Assembly: GCA_934454145.1 (NCBI GenBank)
Contig: CAKSFT010000003.1
Span: forward strand, 186,001-250,000
Length of the DNA: 64,000 nt
Origin: an uncultured Clostridia bacterium
GTDB taxonomy: Bacteria > Bacillota > Clostridia > UBA1381
Direction of reading: 5' to 3'
Shown one piece after another: positions 15,763 to 24,792 of this stretch. The position numbers were made by a program, and so were the translations under genes. The notes beneath the pieces were generated by a model. That model ran no database searches. It had not been told where the DNA came from and saw nothing but the letters and a program-made list of their open reading frames with translations. Within the stretch, counting starts at the first letter, position 1. Each line of letters opens with the position of its first letter.

Positions 15763-18597
15763 TTGCTTGACTGGATATTCGAGGGAATTGTCAAATGGAT
15801 CTCAAGTATTGTATCACAGCTTATGGATGCGGTTTCAGGGCTGTTTTTGAACACATTGAATACCGACCTGACAGCGATGGAAGAATACTTCCCGTTTGTT
15901 ACGAAAGCATTTGATGTAATGCAGTATATGGCATGGGCAATTCTCTTTTTAATTACGGTTTGGCAGTTATTCCGCGTTTTCGGCGGACCGATTACGGAAG
16001 CTGAAAATCCATTGACATTGCTTGCGAGAAGCTCCTTGTTTGCTTTGCTTATCGGATATGCCAAGCCGATATTTCTGATTGCTTTGGATATTGCCAGAGC
16101 GCCGTATACAGCTTTAATGGATGTGGCGATGACCTCAGAAGATTTTACTTTTGCGGGGATAGAACAGTCATTGAGTAACGGACTTACGACATTCATAGCC
16201 ATAACGTCTGTTGTCGGGCTGCTGCTCCTTATCATTCTTGAAATTTCCCTTGGCTGGAATTATTTCAAGCTTCTACTCGAAACCGTGGAAAGATATATTG
16301 TCGTAGGTGTGTTATGTTATACTTCTCCTCTTGCGTATGCAATGGGTGCCTCAAAATCAACTGTCAATGTATTTAAGGCATGGTGTCGAATGGTGGGATC
16401 ACAGCTTTTGCTGCTCGTTTTGAATGTTTGGTTTCTCAGAGCCTTTAACAGTTCTATGGGACAATTCATGGGAAACGGCGGCGCACTGTCAACAGGCGGA
16501 GGCAGTATATTTTTATGGATGTTCTGTGCGTTGGCTTTCTTAAAAACTGCACAGAAATTTGACAGCTATCTTGCGTCAATGGGACTGAATGTTGCTCAGA
16601 CCGGTTCCAGCATGGGTATGGAAATGCTTATGGCGGCAAGAGTTATCAGCGGTCTTGGCGGCGGTGCAAAAAGTGCCGGAAGTGTATTCAGAGGTACTGC
16701 ATCGGCGGCAGGCGGAAATGCAGCGGGCGGATTTATGTCCGGCTTTGCAAATATGTTCAAGGGCAACAGTTATGTGCGTGACGCAGTTGTAAACGGCGGT
16801 ACTCGTATGGGGGCAGGCGGTTCTCTTGGATTTGTCGGACGGGCATTCGGCGGTATGGCAGCCAGAAACGGCGCTGTTCTTAACGCTGATTCAATATCAT
16901 CCGTTGCGTCGAAAGCACCGAATGTATCCGGTACAATCGGCGGTGAGATTGCAAACCGCAGCCTGGGCAATTATATGCCTCAGCTTGGCGGATACAAACT
17001 GAGTGATACACAGATTACCGGCGGTCAGATAAGTACAAAAGCTGAAGGCAGTAACGGAAAAATGTCTGATGTAGAGTTGTTCAGTGCTTCACAGTTTGAA
17101 AAACCTGATGCTCCCCATTCTGTTGTAAAGGCAGCGGACGGAAGTGAATGGTATCAGATGGCAAGCGGCGACGGCTCGGGAGAATTTTATTCCGTGCCTG
17201 CGTTTACCGGAGATGTTTCGGAAGCAGGTATGGTTAAAGAAAACTTTCCCGGTGCAGAAGACGGTACAGTTCTTCGTACTGCCGATGACGGCATACTTGA
17301 AGCAACCGTTCCCGGTAACAGTTCTGCTCTATACAGCAGTGATGTATATAATCAGCCTGATGGTGCATTCTCCGTTGTTACCGATGAAAACGGCAACGAA
17401 TGGTATCAGATACAATCGGCTGATATTGAAAGCGGCATAGCCTCTGTCCCGTCCGAAAAAGATGCTTACAGCTTTTCGGATATGCCTGACGATACGGCGT
17501 TCTCCTATGCAGGAAACGGTGTTGTTGAGGCAAGCCCGGAGGATGGCGGCAGTTCGCTTCTTTACAGCGGCGAGTTTTATAATGAACCGGACGCACCTCA
17601 CTCTGTTGTTACGGATGATGCAGGTAACACTTGGTACCAAATGTCCGCAGACGATATTGCAGACGGTGTGCAGGCTCCGTCATTTAACGGCAATGCATTT
17701 GGATTTTCGGATATGCCCGATGATACCTCCTACTCCTTTGGCGGTAACGGAATTATTGAAGCAAGCTCGGCTGACGGAGATTCCGTTTTATATAACAGTG
17801 CGTGCTTTGCGGAACCGGAAGGTTCTTATCAGACCGTTACAGACGCTGACGGAAACAGTTGGTATCAAATGTCCGCAGAAGCAATCGGAGACGGCAGCAT
17901 TTCAGCACCGTCCTTTATTGGAAACGAGTCTGAAAGCTATAATCCGACATTCGGTGATCTATCACCTTCGTCTGAGAATGTTTCCTTCCCCGGCATGGCG
18001 GAAGAAACGGTACTCACCTCGGCAGGAAACGGTGTTGTTATGGCAAACGAGGCTTCCGACAGCAATACACTCTGGTATAACAGTGCCATCTATGATGAAC
18101 CGGAAGCACCTCATTCAACCATTCAATCTTCAAACGGCGTAAGCTGGTATGCAATGGAACCTCATGCGTCTGCACCTGAGTTTGAAAGCGGAGAAAATGC
18201 TGCCGCATATAATCAGGCACAGTTCCGCGAGTTCATGCCTGGCTACGGTCAGCAAATTACATCTGTTGACGGATCAAAAGCTGCTGAGGGTCAGTTTGAA
18301 GTTCGCCACAGCGACGGCGGCGGGACAAAATTCTATGATGTTACGCAATATGCCGCACCTAAAGGCGATTATCAGGTATTTGAGGACGCTAACGGAAAGC
18401 AATGGTATTCCATTAAGGGCGAGCCTGCTGTTGAAAGAAAGCCTGTATACGAAAACGGTAAACCCGTTTATGAAAAAGACGGTAAGAATGTTAAAACCGT
18501 TTCGGTTGACAGTGTTCGCTATAAAACAACTCCTGCACGCTTTGGCAAACCCGGTAAACGAAAATCGGAAATCAAAGCTCCAAAGCGTAAAAAATGA
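15763..18597 (+). CDS. VirB6/TrbL-like channel protein with repeated C-terminal extension
   Basis: 944 residues from TTG 15763 with GGAGGTG 7 nt before. Residues 1-290 hold about six membrane spans of a VirB6/TrbL-type mating-channel component, followed by a Gly/Ala/Ser-rich stretch (300-400). From about 430 to 900 a unit of roughly 70-100 residues repeats about six times. Each copy contains an acidic-proline element (EPDAPHSVV), a D-x-x-GN element and WYQM or WYSI. The C-terminus is Lys/Arg-rich (KSEIKAPKRKK). VirB6 builds the inner-membrane translocation channel; the repeats are not part of the classical protein. Confidence 0.75.
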   Translation: MLDWIFEGIVKWISSIVSQLMDAVSGLFLNTLNTDLTAMEEYFPFVTKAFDVMQYMAWAILFLITVWQLFRVFGGPITEAENPLTLLARSSLFALLIGYAKPIFLIALDIARAPYTALMDVAMTSEDFTFAGIEQSLSNGLTTFIAITSVVGLLLLIILEISLGWNYFKLLLETVERYIVVGVLCYTSPLAYAMGASKSTVNVFKAWCRMVGSQLLLLVLNVWFLRAFNSSMGQFMGNGGALSTGGGSIFLWMFCALAFLKTAQKFDSYLASMGLNVAQTGSSMGMEMLMAARVISGLGGGAKSAGSVFRGTASAAGGNAAGGFMSGFANMFKGNSYVRDAVVNGGTRMGAGGSLGFVGRAFGGMAARNGAVLNADSISSVASKAPNVSGTIGGEIANRSLGNYMPQLGGYKLSDTQITGGQISTKAEGSNGKMSDVELFSASQFEKPDAPHSVVKAADGSEWYQMASGDGSGEFYSVPAFTGDVSEAGMVKENFPGAEDGTVLRTADDGILEATVPGNSSALYSSDVYNQPDGAFSVVTDENGNEWYQIQSADIESGIASVPSEKDAYSFSDMPDDTAFSYAGNGVVEASPEDGGSSLLYSGEFYNEPDAPHSVVTDDAGNTWYQMSADDIADGVQAPSFNGNAFGFSDMPDDTSYSFGGNGIIEASSADGDSVLYNSACFAEPEGSYQTVTDADGNSWYQMSAEAIGDGSISAPSFIGNESESYNPTFGDLSPSSENVSFPGMAEETVLTSAGNGVVMANEASDSNTLWYNSAIYDEPEAPHSTIQSSNGVSWYAMEPHASAPEFESGENAAAYNQAQFREFMPGYGQQITSVDGSKAAEGQFEVRHSDGGGTKFYDVTQYAAPKGDYQVFEDANGKQWYSIKGEPAVERKPVYENGKPVYEKDGKNVKTVSVDSVRYKTTPARFGKPGKRKSEIKAPKRKK

Positions 18598-18639
18598 AAC
18601 AATGCAGTCGGATTGTATTATTCGGCTGCTTTGTTTTTT
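18597..18639 (+). terminator. Intra-operon terminator-like hairpin
   Basis: AAACAATGCAG (18597-18607) pairs with CTGCTTTGTTT (18626-18636) with one mismatch, followed by a T-run. It lies between the VirB6-like and NlpC/P60 genes and may lower distal expression. Confidence 0.5.
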
Positions 18640-18693
18640 CAAAAAATCCGCTGAGAAATCAGCTTAAAATATATGAAGGAAGGTGTATCGCAT

Positions 18694-20475
18694 ATGGCAG
18701 CGCAAGAGAAAAATCGGCTTGGCGACGGTTCGGATAATTATGTCGGAGCCGCCAAGCAAGCGGCAAATGCCGCTAAATCCGCAAAGGAAGCAGGCAAAAC
18801 CGCCGCAAAAGAAACTGCGAAAAAAGGTGCTGAAGCCACTTCAAGAGCAGCGGCGGCAACTGTTAAAGCAAGTGTAGAAGGCGGAAAAGCCGCCGCACAA
18901 ATTGCTGCCGGTACTGCGGCAGGCGGACCTGTCGGAGCTGCCATTTCGATTGCGTGGTCTATGCGGCACACCCTCTTTAAGATTCTGATATGCGTTTGCT
19001 TATCATTGACTTTTTTAATTGTCATGATAGTATCTCTCCCGTCAATTATAATGGATAGCATATTCGGAACAAACGGCACGCAGCCGGTAGAAGGCGTTAC
19101 GATAACTTCGGTCTACGATAGTTTGGTGGTTGATGTTTCAAATGCTGTTGAAAACGGATACAACACCTCTATGTCAAAGGTTGAGGACATAATCCGAAAC
19201 GGCGGATACGATTACGAAACCTCAATGGCAGCCACAATCAATTATGCTCAAAGCTCGGCTGGTTATGATGTTTCATATATCCTTTCTGCGTATTCGGCTT
19301 CTCTGCAACAGAAAAATACAAGTAAAGATGATATGATTAACAAGCTGAACGCCGTTGCAGGCAAGATGTTTCCCGTTACTTATGAGGTAAAAACAACAAC
19401 AGTTACAGAAATGAACGATGACGGGACAAGCACCGAAAGAACGGTTACATATGCGGAATGTACGATTCACCCATTTGATAACAATGTAATTGCGGAAGCA
19501 TTCAGTATTGATTTGGATGCTAACTACGGCGATTTCAGTATATCTTACCGCGATGCCATCTCCAACATGGCAAACTCACTCAAAATGACTTTATACGGTT
19601 CTTTGGGCGGCGGCGAGGGTGTTCCCCTTACCGATGCAGAGCTTATTGATTTTGTGAATAAACAAGACTGTACTCCGGCAAGAAAGCAGCTCCTCACAAC
19701 AGGACTTGCACTCGTTGGCAAGGTTCCGTACTTCTGGGGCGGAAAATCCGGTCCCGGCTGGAATGATGAATGGAATACTCCGAAGGTTGTTACTGCGGCA
19801 GGTTCTTCTTCAACAGGAACAATCAGACCGTATGGACTTGATTGCAGCGGTTTTACAACCTGGGTTTATCAAACAGCTTTAGGCGTATATATCGGCGACG
19901 GTACTTCCGGACAGTATCCGAAAACATCGGCTGTTTCCGCAACGGATTTACAGATTGGCGATCTTGGCTTTCTGGCAAACTCGGGCGGAGGTGATTGGAA
20001 TCATGTTCTTATGTTTGCCGGTTACGGTGATGACGGCTCGCGAATGTGGGTTCATTCTTCCGGCGGCAGCGGTGTTATTCTAAACACACCAAGTTATGAG
20101 GCAAGTCTGGTATTAAGAAGACCGAACGGTGTTGACTATAATATGTCGGTTTCCGCAGAGCCTTCCGGTACAGGTCTGTATACATTAGAGGTCGAAGTTA
20201 CTCATTACTGCTCCTGTTATCAATGTAACGGCAATACACTTGCGAAAACCGCAAGCGGAAAACCACTTGCAGACGGTATGGTTGCGATGTCAAGCAATTA
20301 TCCGTTTGGAACCCAGCTTATGATAAACGGAAAGCTATACACGGTCGAAGATCGCGGCGGCTCCGAAATTGAAAACAATATACATCGTGTTGATATTTAT
20401 GTACCGAGTCATCAGCAAGCTTTGAATCTCGGCAGATTCAAAACGACAGCTACGGTATATCGTATAGGCAGGTGA
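18694..20475 (+). CDS. Conjugation peptidoglycan hydrolase (NlpC/P60 and 3D domains)
   Basis: ATG 18694 is preferred because the AAGGAAGGTG ribosome site (18676-18685) lies at normal distance; ATG 18673 lies upstream of it. The 593-residue protein has an Ala/Lys-rich cytosolic start and one membrane span at about 96-120. An NlpC/P60 domain follows at about 320-480, with the catalytic cysteine in LDCSGFTTWVYQ and histidine in WNHVLMFAG. A C-terminal 3D-type domain (about 500-593) carries VEDRGG and RVDIYVPSHQ. It should cut peptidoglycan locally for the mating channel. The stop overlaps the next start. Confidence 0.85.
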   Translation: MAAQEKNRLGDGSDNYVGAAKQAANAAKSAKEAGKTAAKETAKKGAEATSRAAAATVKASVEGGKAAAQIAAGTAAGGPVGAAISIAWSMRHTLFKILICVCLSLTFLIVMIVSLPSIIMDSIFGTNGTQPVEGVTITSVYDSLVVDVSNAVENGYNTSMSKVEDIIRNGGYDYETSMAATINYAQSSAGYDVSYILSAYSASLQQKNTSKDDMINKLNAVAGKMFPVTYEVKTTTVTEMNDDGTSTERTVTYAECTIHPFDNNVIAEAFSIDLDANYGDFSISYRDAISNMANSLKMTLYGSLGGGEGVPLTDAELIDFVNKQDCTPARKQLLTTGLALVGKVPYFWGGKSGPGWNDEWNTPKVVTAAGSSSTGTIRPYGLDCSGFTTWVYQTALGVYIGDGTSGQYPKTSAVSATDLQIGDLGFLANSGGGDWNHVLMFAGYGDDGSRMWVHSSGGSGVILNTPSYEASLVLRRPNGVDYNMSVSAEPSGTGLYTLEVEVTHYCSCYQCNGNTLAKTASGKPLADGMVAMSSNYPFGTQLMINGKLYTVEDRGGSEIENNIHRVDIYVPSHQQALNLGRFKTTATVYRIGR

Positions 20476-20864
20476 ATGATATTTTGAATGAAGAAAAAGA
20501 ATACAACAATATTTATGCTATTCCGGCGAATTATACGGATTCGGGAAAAATCTTGGGCGGAATGCTTGAACTGCGAAATGCAGTCGAAACCGTGCTTATA
20601 GTCGGAGCTGTCGGTTATCCCGAACTTATGCTGATACCGATGACGGGAACCATACGAATTGTTGTTATGACGGTTACGCTGCTCCCGCTTGCAGTTGTGG
20701 CAATGATGGGAATTGACGGCGACTCGTTATTTCAGTACGCAGCGCATATGCTGCGTTTCGTTTTACATAAACGCAAACTACATTTTAGAAGGGTGGGATA
20801 TAAATATGCCGAAGAACAGCTCAAAACCAAAAAGAGAAAAAAGAAAAAAGCCGGAAAAGCTTGA
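20472..20864 (+). CDS. PrgI/VirB3-like membrane protein
   Basis: 130 residues from GTG 20472, overlapping the previous stop. Two adjacent hydrophobic spans lie at about 38-56 and 62-80 (IRIVVMTVTLLPLAVVAMMG), followed by a basic tail (KTKKRKKKKAGKA). PrgI family proteins are the VirB3 counterparts in Gram-positive conjugation systems and sit directly before VirB4, as here. Its 3' end overlaps the VirB4 start by 59 bp. Confidence 0.75.
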   Translation: MNDILNEEKEYNNIYAIPANYTDSGKILGGMLELRNAVETVLIVGAVGYPELMLIPMTGTIRIVVMTVTLLPLAVVAMMGIDGDSLFQYAAHMLRFVLHKRKLHFRRVGYKYAEEQLKTKKRKKKKAGKA

Positions 20865-23346
20865 ATTTGTGCAAAATTTTATCCCAATTAAGGATATAAA
20901 GCACGGCATTATAGAAACAACTGACGGAAGATTTATAAAGATACTTGAAATCGAACCGATTAACTTTACGCTCCGATCATCTGAGGAACAGTTTGGTATT
21001 ATATCCTCGTTTGCGTCCTGGCTTAAAATATCGCCGGCAAAGCTCCAGTTTAAGAGTATTACACGAAAGGCAGACTCGGATAAGCATATTGCTATGGTGC
21101 GAAAAGAGCTTGAAAGCGAGGAAAATGAACAATGCCGAAAACAGGGCGAAGACTATATACGGTTTATAAAAGAAGTCGGAAGCCGTGAAGCTCTTACAAG
21201 GCGATTCTTTCTCATATTTCAGTATGAGGAATCAAGGCACAGCGATAATGATGATTTCGGACAGATTTACGGTGTTCTGCAAACAGCAGAGCAAAATGCA
21301 AGAACATATTTTCTGCAATGCGGTAATACGATTATTCAGCCGAAAGATCCCGATGAAGCCGTTGCTGAAATTCTGTATATGTTTTTCAACAAGCGCTCCT
21401 GTGTAGATGAACCGTTTTCTTCAAGAGTGGATAGAGTGGTTATTGACACAATGGCGGCAAAAAACAAGGTAATCGGCATTGATCCGATACCGCCGATTAA
21501 AACCGTAAATTTTATTGCACCGAGAGGAATTGACCTTGAGCATTACAATTATATCGTAATGGACGGAATGTACTACTCTTTTCTGTATATTAAAGGAAAC
21601 GGTTTTCCGGGCAGAGTCAGAGCCGGCTGGATGTCCTCAATGATCAACGCCGGCGAAGGCATTGATGTCGATGTCTTTCTGTACCGCGAAAACCGAAGCA
21701 GAACGATTGACAAGGTTGCACAGCGTATAAGGCTTAACCGAACGAAGCTTAAAAGTATGCAGGACACAAGCACCGATTATGAAGAACTGACGAACTCCAT
21801 ACAGTCGGGATATTTTATAAAGAACGGCATTGCGAATTATAACGAGGATCTGTTTTATATGTCGGTGTTTATAACAATATCCGCAAAAACCTATGAAGAA
21901 CTCCTCTGGCGTAAACAGCAAATGGTTGATATGTTAAAGTCAATGGATATGTATACAAGCGACTGTCGGTTTCAGCAGGAAAAAGCGTTATGCTCTGTTA
22001 TGCCGTTTCTGAAAATGGATTCTTCACTTGAAAAGAAATCAAGACGAAATGTTCTGACAAGCGGTGCTGCGTCAACCTATATGTTCACTTCCTTTGAAAT
22101 GTCAGATGATACGGGTGTTTTGCTTGGCGTTAACCGCCATAATAATTCCTTGTGTATTGTAGATTTGTTCAATACGAAGAAAAACAAAAATGCCAATTTG
22201 ACGCTGCTCGGAACAAGCGGCGCGGGAAAAACTTTTACCATGCAGCTTTTAGCCCTCAGAATGAGAATGAGAGGAATCCAGTGTTATATCATTGCCCCGA
22301 TAAAAGGTCATGAGTTTCGCAGAGCGTGTAATAAAGTCGGCGGTCAGTATATTAAGATTGCTCCGGGTTCTCCGCATTGTATCAATGTCATGCAGATACG
22401 GCACACGACTTCTCCTGCAATGGATCTGATTGATGAAATGGATTATTCGGAAAACAATTCTATGCTTGCCTCAAAAATTCAGCAGCTTATGATATTCTTT
22501 TCATTGCTTATTCCCGATATGTCAAATGAAGAAGAACAAATGCTGGATGAGGCACTTATAAAAACATATGCGGATTTCGGTATCACACACGATAACGATT
22601 CCGTGTATGTTGATAAAGACGCAAATCCTCCGGTATTAAAAGAAATGCCGATACTCGGAGATTTGCATAAGAATTTGCTTGATAATCCGATGACGCAAAG
22701 AATTGCGATTATCGTAAGCCGATTTGTAACGGGTTCGGCGCAGTCGTTCAACAGACAAACAAATGTTGACCTGTCAAATAAATATATAGTGCTTGACCTG
22801 TCGGAGCTGAAAGGAAAACTTCTCCCTGTCGGAATGGTAATAGCTCTTGATTATGTATGGGATAATGTAAAGGCTGACATAACAAAGAAAAAAGCTATTA
22901 TGATTGATGAAATCTGGAAGCTTATCGGAGCGTCGTCAAGTAAAGAGGCGGCAGAATTTTGTCTTAACATTTTTAAGACGATCCGAGGTTTCGGCGGCGC
23001 CGGTATTTCGGCATCACAAGACCTTTCAGACTTTTTCAGTATGGAAGACGGAAAATACGGCAGAGCTATTATAAATAACTCCAAAAACAAGATCATTCTG
23101 AATCTTGAGCCTGATGAAGCCAGATATGTTCAGGATGTTCTGAAACTTACAAAAAGCGAAGTTCGTTCCATTACGCAGTTTGAACGAGGCGAAGCACTGA
23201 TACACTCGAACAATAACAAAGTTCCGGTTATCATAAAGGCTTCCAAGCAGGAACAGGAAATGATAACAACAGACCGTGCCGAACTTGAAACTATTCTCAA
23301 AAAGCGGCAGGCCGAAAAAACGCATTCCGAACAGAATACGCATTAA
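20806..23346 (+). CDS. virB4: VirB4/TraE-like conjugation ATPase
   Basis: ATG 20806 (MPKNSSKPKREKRKK) follows GAAGGGTGGGAT; earlier starts lie inside the PrgI gene. The 846-residue protein has the VirB4 N-terminal domain and a RecA-like ATPase: Walker A GTSGAGKT at about 469-476, Walker B KAIMIDEIWKLIG near 700, and the following GGAGISASQDLSDFF arginine/glutamine finger region. It powers pilus assembly or substrate transfer at the inner membrane. It is one of the best-supported genes of the module. Confidence 0.92.
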   Translation: MPKNSSKPKREKRKKPEKLEFVQNFIPIKDIKHGIIETTDGRFIKILEIEPINFTLRSSEEQFGIISSFASWLKISPAKLQFKSITRKADSDKHIAMVRKELESEENEQCRKQGEDYIRFIKEVGSREALTRRFFLIFQYEESRHSDNDDFGQIYGVLQTAEQNARTYFLQCGNTIIQPKDPDEAVAEILYMFFNKRSCVDEPFSSRVDRVVIDTMAAKNKVIGIDPIPPIKTVNFIAPRGIDLEHYNYIVMDGMYYSFLYIKGNGFPGRVRAGWMSSMINAGEGIDVDVFLYRENRSRTIDKVAQRIRLNRTKLKSMQDTSTDYEELTNSIQSGYFIKNGIANYNEDLFYMSVFITISAKTYEELLWRKQQMVDMLKSMDMYTSDCRFQQEKALCSVMPFLKMDSSLEKKSRRNVLTSGAASTYMFTSFEMSDDTGVLLGVNRHNNSLCIVDLFNTKKNKNANLTLLGTSGAGKTFTMQLLALRMRMRGIQCYIIAPIKGHEFRRACNKVGGQYIKIAPGSPHCINVMQIRHTTSPAMDLIDEMDYSENNSMLASKIQQLMIFFSLLIPDMSNEEEQMLDEALIKTYADFGITHDNDSVYVDKDANPPVLKEMPILGDLHKNLLDNPMTQRIAIIVSRFVTGSAQSFNRQTNVDLSNKYIVLDLSELKGKLLPVGMVIALDYVWDNVKADITKKKAIMIDEIWKLIGASSSKEAAEFCLNIFKTIRGFGGAGISASQDLSDFFSMEDGKYGRAIINNSKNKIILNLEPDEARYVQDVLKLTKSEVRSITQFERGEALIHSNNNKVPVIIKASKQEQEMITTDRAELETILKKRQAEKTHSEQNTH

Positions 23347-23377
23347 GACAAAAATACGCATAAAGGTGGTGATAAAA

Positions 23378-23911
23378 ATGCTATTGGAAGATGAAAAATA
23401 TGTGGTAAAGTGGCTGTCGCAGTACGGGACATTGCCAAGAAAGCAAATCGTTCAAATGCTGCAAAAGCCGCCGGACACTGCGAAAAAGATTATAAATAAT
23501 CTCAAACGGCAGCTCAGAATATCGGAAATCGGCGACGGATATTATCTGGCACTTGATCCTATGAGCAAGCCGGATCAGAGAGTTATTCTTGCAGTGTGGG
23601 TTTTGCTCCGATATATTGACAAAGTGGAACCTATGGCACATTACCCGGCTGTTTATCCGTCTCAGATATTTTTCCTGAAAGATAATATCGGCTATGAAAT
23701 TGTAACTCTTTATGACGGTGAAGAACATTTGCTAAGGCTGCTGCGCCCCGAAGACGATCTTAAATATATCATCATAGTTCCGACAATTACGATGGCGGCA
23801 AACTTGAAACTGCCGAAAGCTCCATGCATATTTGCAACGGTAGATTATAACGGCCGTGACGAACCCGATATTACATTTTATTCTGAGGAGGCGATAAAAA
23901 ATGATATATAA
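23378..23911 (+). CDS. DUF5697-like winged-helix protein
   Basis: ATG 23378 with AAAGGTGGTG upstream gives 177 residues. The N-terminus (LLEDEKYVVKWLSQYGTLPR, then KQIVQMLQ and TAKKIINNLKRQ) is a winged-helix DNA-binding module that also resembles the start of the 24758 gene. It resembles DUF5697 proteins of Gram-positive integrative elements. It overlaps the next gene by 11 bp. The role is unknown; control or DNA processing during transfer is possible. Confidence 0.55.
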   Translation: MLLEDEKYVVKWLSQYGTLPRKQIVQMLQKPPDTAKKIINNLKRQLRISEIGDGYYLALDPMSKPDQRVILAVWVLLRYIDKVEPMAHYPAVYPSQIFFLKDNIGYEIVTLYDGEEHLLRLLRPEDDLKYIIIVPTITMAANLKLPKAPCIFATVDYNGRDEPDITFYSEEAIKNDI

Positions 23912-24602
23912 CAGCTTTGGCGATTCGCTGAAAAGGCTCGAAAGAAAACTGAAAATTATCGGAAGCACGATTGAAAATGTTCGTGCTTTTTTTGATTGCG
24001 GAAATACCTATCAGATGTACGAACACGCATTAAAGCTTGAAGAACAAATGGAACAGGCTGTTCTTTTAAGCAGAACGCTTCCTGCCTACACCGGGAAACC
24101 GCTTGCACAGGCTGAGGTCAGCAACATTGAACGGCTTAATATTCCTCTGGAAATCGGGTTTACGAAAGAAGGCTGGTTTTCACTGAGAATACCGGCGCTG
24201 CTCCCAAAAAAGTCAGAAGGCTCTGCCGAGTATGTGCGTTCTTTCCTCTATCCGGCAATGAAAGAGTTTTTTGAAGGGCTTGCCCCGGTTCGGTATACAG
24301 ACTGTATTTTGATATATCGGCACATATATGATGAAAAGCGTCCGGAACGCCGGATGCGCGATCATGACAATATTGAAATCAATATGGTTTCGGATATTGT
24401 CGCTATATATGTTATGCCGGACGACGGACCGGAAATCTGCTCCCATTATTATTGCAGTGCGAAAGGACAGACGGACAGAACAGAAGTTTATGTACTGCCC
24501 AAAAGTGAATTTGCTGTGTGGCTTACAATAGAAAATTCTATGCCTGATGAGGGGGTGAAACTTTATGAAAGCCCTGTTTTTTGGAAAGAAAAACATATGT
24601 AA
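23901..24602 (+). CDS. DUF6100-like conjugative-element protein
   Basis: 233 residues from ATG 23901, coupled to the gene before it by an 11-bp overlap and with GAGGAGG upstream. It has an N-terminal helical segment (ERKLKIIGSTIENVRAFFDC, then YEHALKLEEQMEQAV) and a mixed alpha/beta C-terminal half containing ERRMRDHDNIEINMVSDIVA. I recognise it as resembling DUF6100 proteins, found only in element clusters of this type. No signal peptide or membrane span is seen; the function is unknown. Confidence 0.5.
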   Translation: MIYNSFGDSLKRLERKLKIIGSTIENVRAFFDCGNTYQMYEHALKLEEQMEQAVLLSRTLPAYTGKPLAQAEVSNIERLNIPLEIGFTKEGWFSLRIPALLPKKSEGSAEYVRSFLYPAMKEFFEGLAPVRYTDCILIYRHIYDEKRPERRMRDHDNIEINMVSDIVAIYVMPDDGPEICSHYYCSAKGQTDRTEVYVLPKSEFAVWLTIENSMPDEGVKLYESPVFWKEKHM

Positions 24603-24792
24603 AAAACCGAAAATTCCGCCGAGAAAAAAAGACATATCTTTTGATAGGCACAGAAAGCGCATAAACACTGAGATTTCGGAGGATTTAGAGAGCCGAAATT
24701 CCGACGAAGAGAGCAGTCATGTTGTCGGAAAATACTCCGATTCGGGAGGTGGATTAAATGATACACTTCCGCCCCGGCAGTCATGCGTATGA
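24565..24792 (+). CDS. Small basic protein of unknown function
   Basis: 75 residues from ATG 24565, with a GAGGGGGTG ribosome site inside the previous gene, overlapping it by 38 bp and the next gene by 35 bp. It is highly charged (KKNICKKPKIPPRKKD, later EISEDLESRNSDEE) and likely disordered. The good ribosome site and close packing favour a real gene, but no family is recognised. Confidence 0.4.
   Translation: MKALFFGKKNICKKPKIPPRKKDISFDRHRKRINTEISEDLESRNSDEESSHVVGKYSDSGGGLNDTLPPRQSCV

Noticed and set aside
17462..18142. 226-codon alternative frame within the VirB6-like repeats
   Set aside because: Repeated DNA keeps a second frame open; the protein has no coherent features and no start signal.
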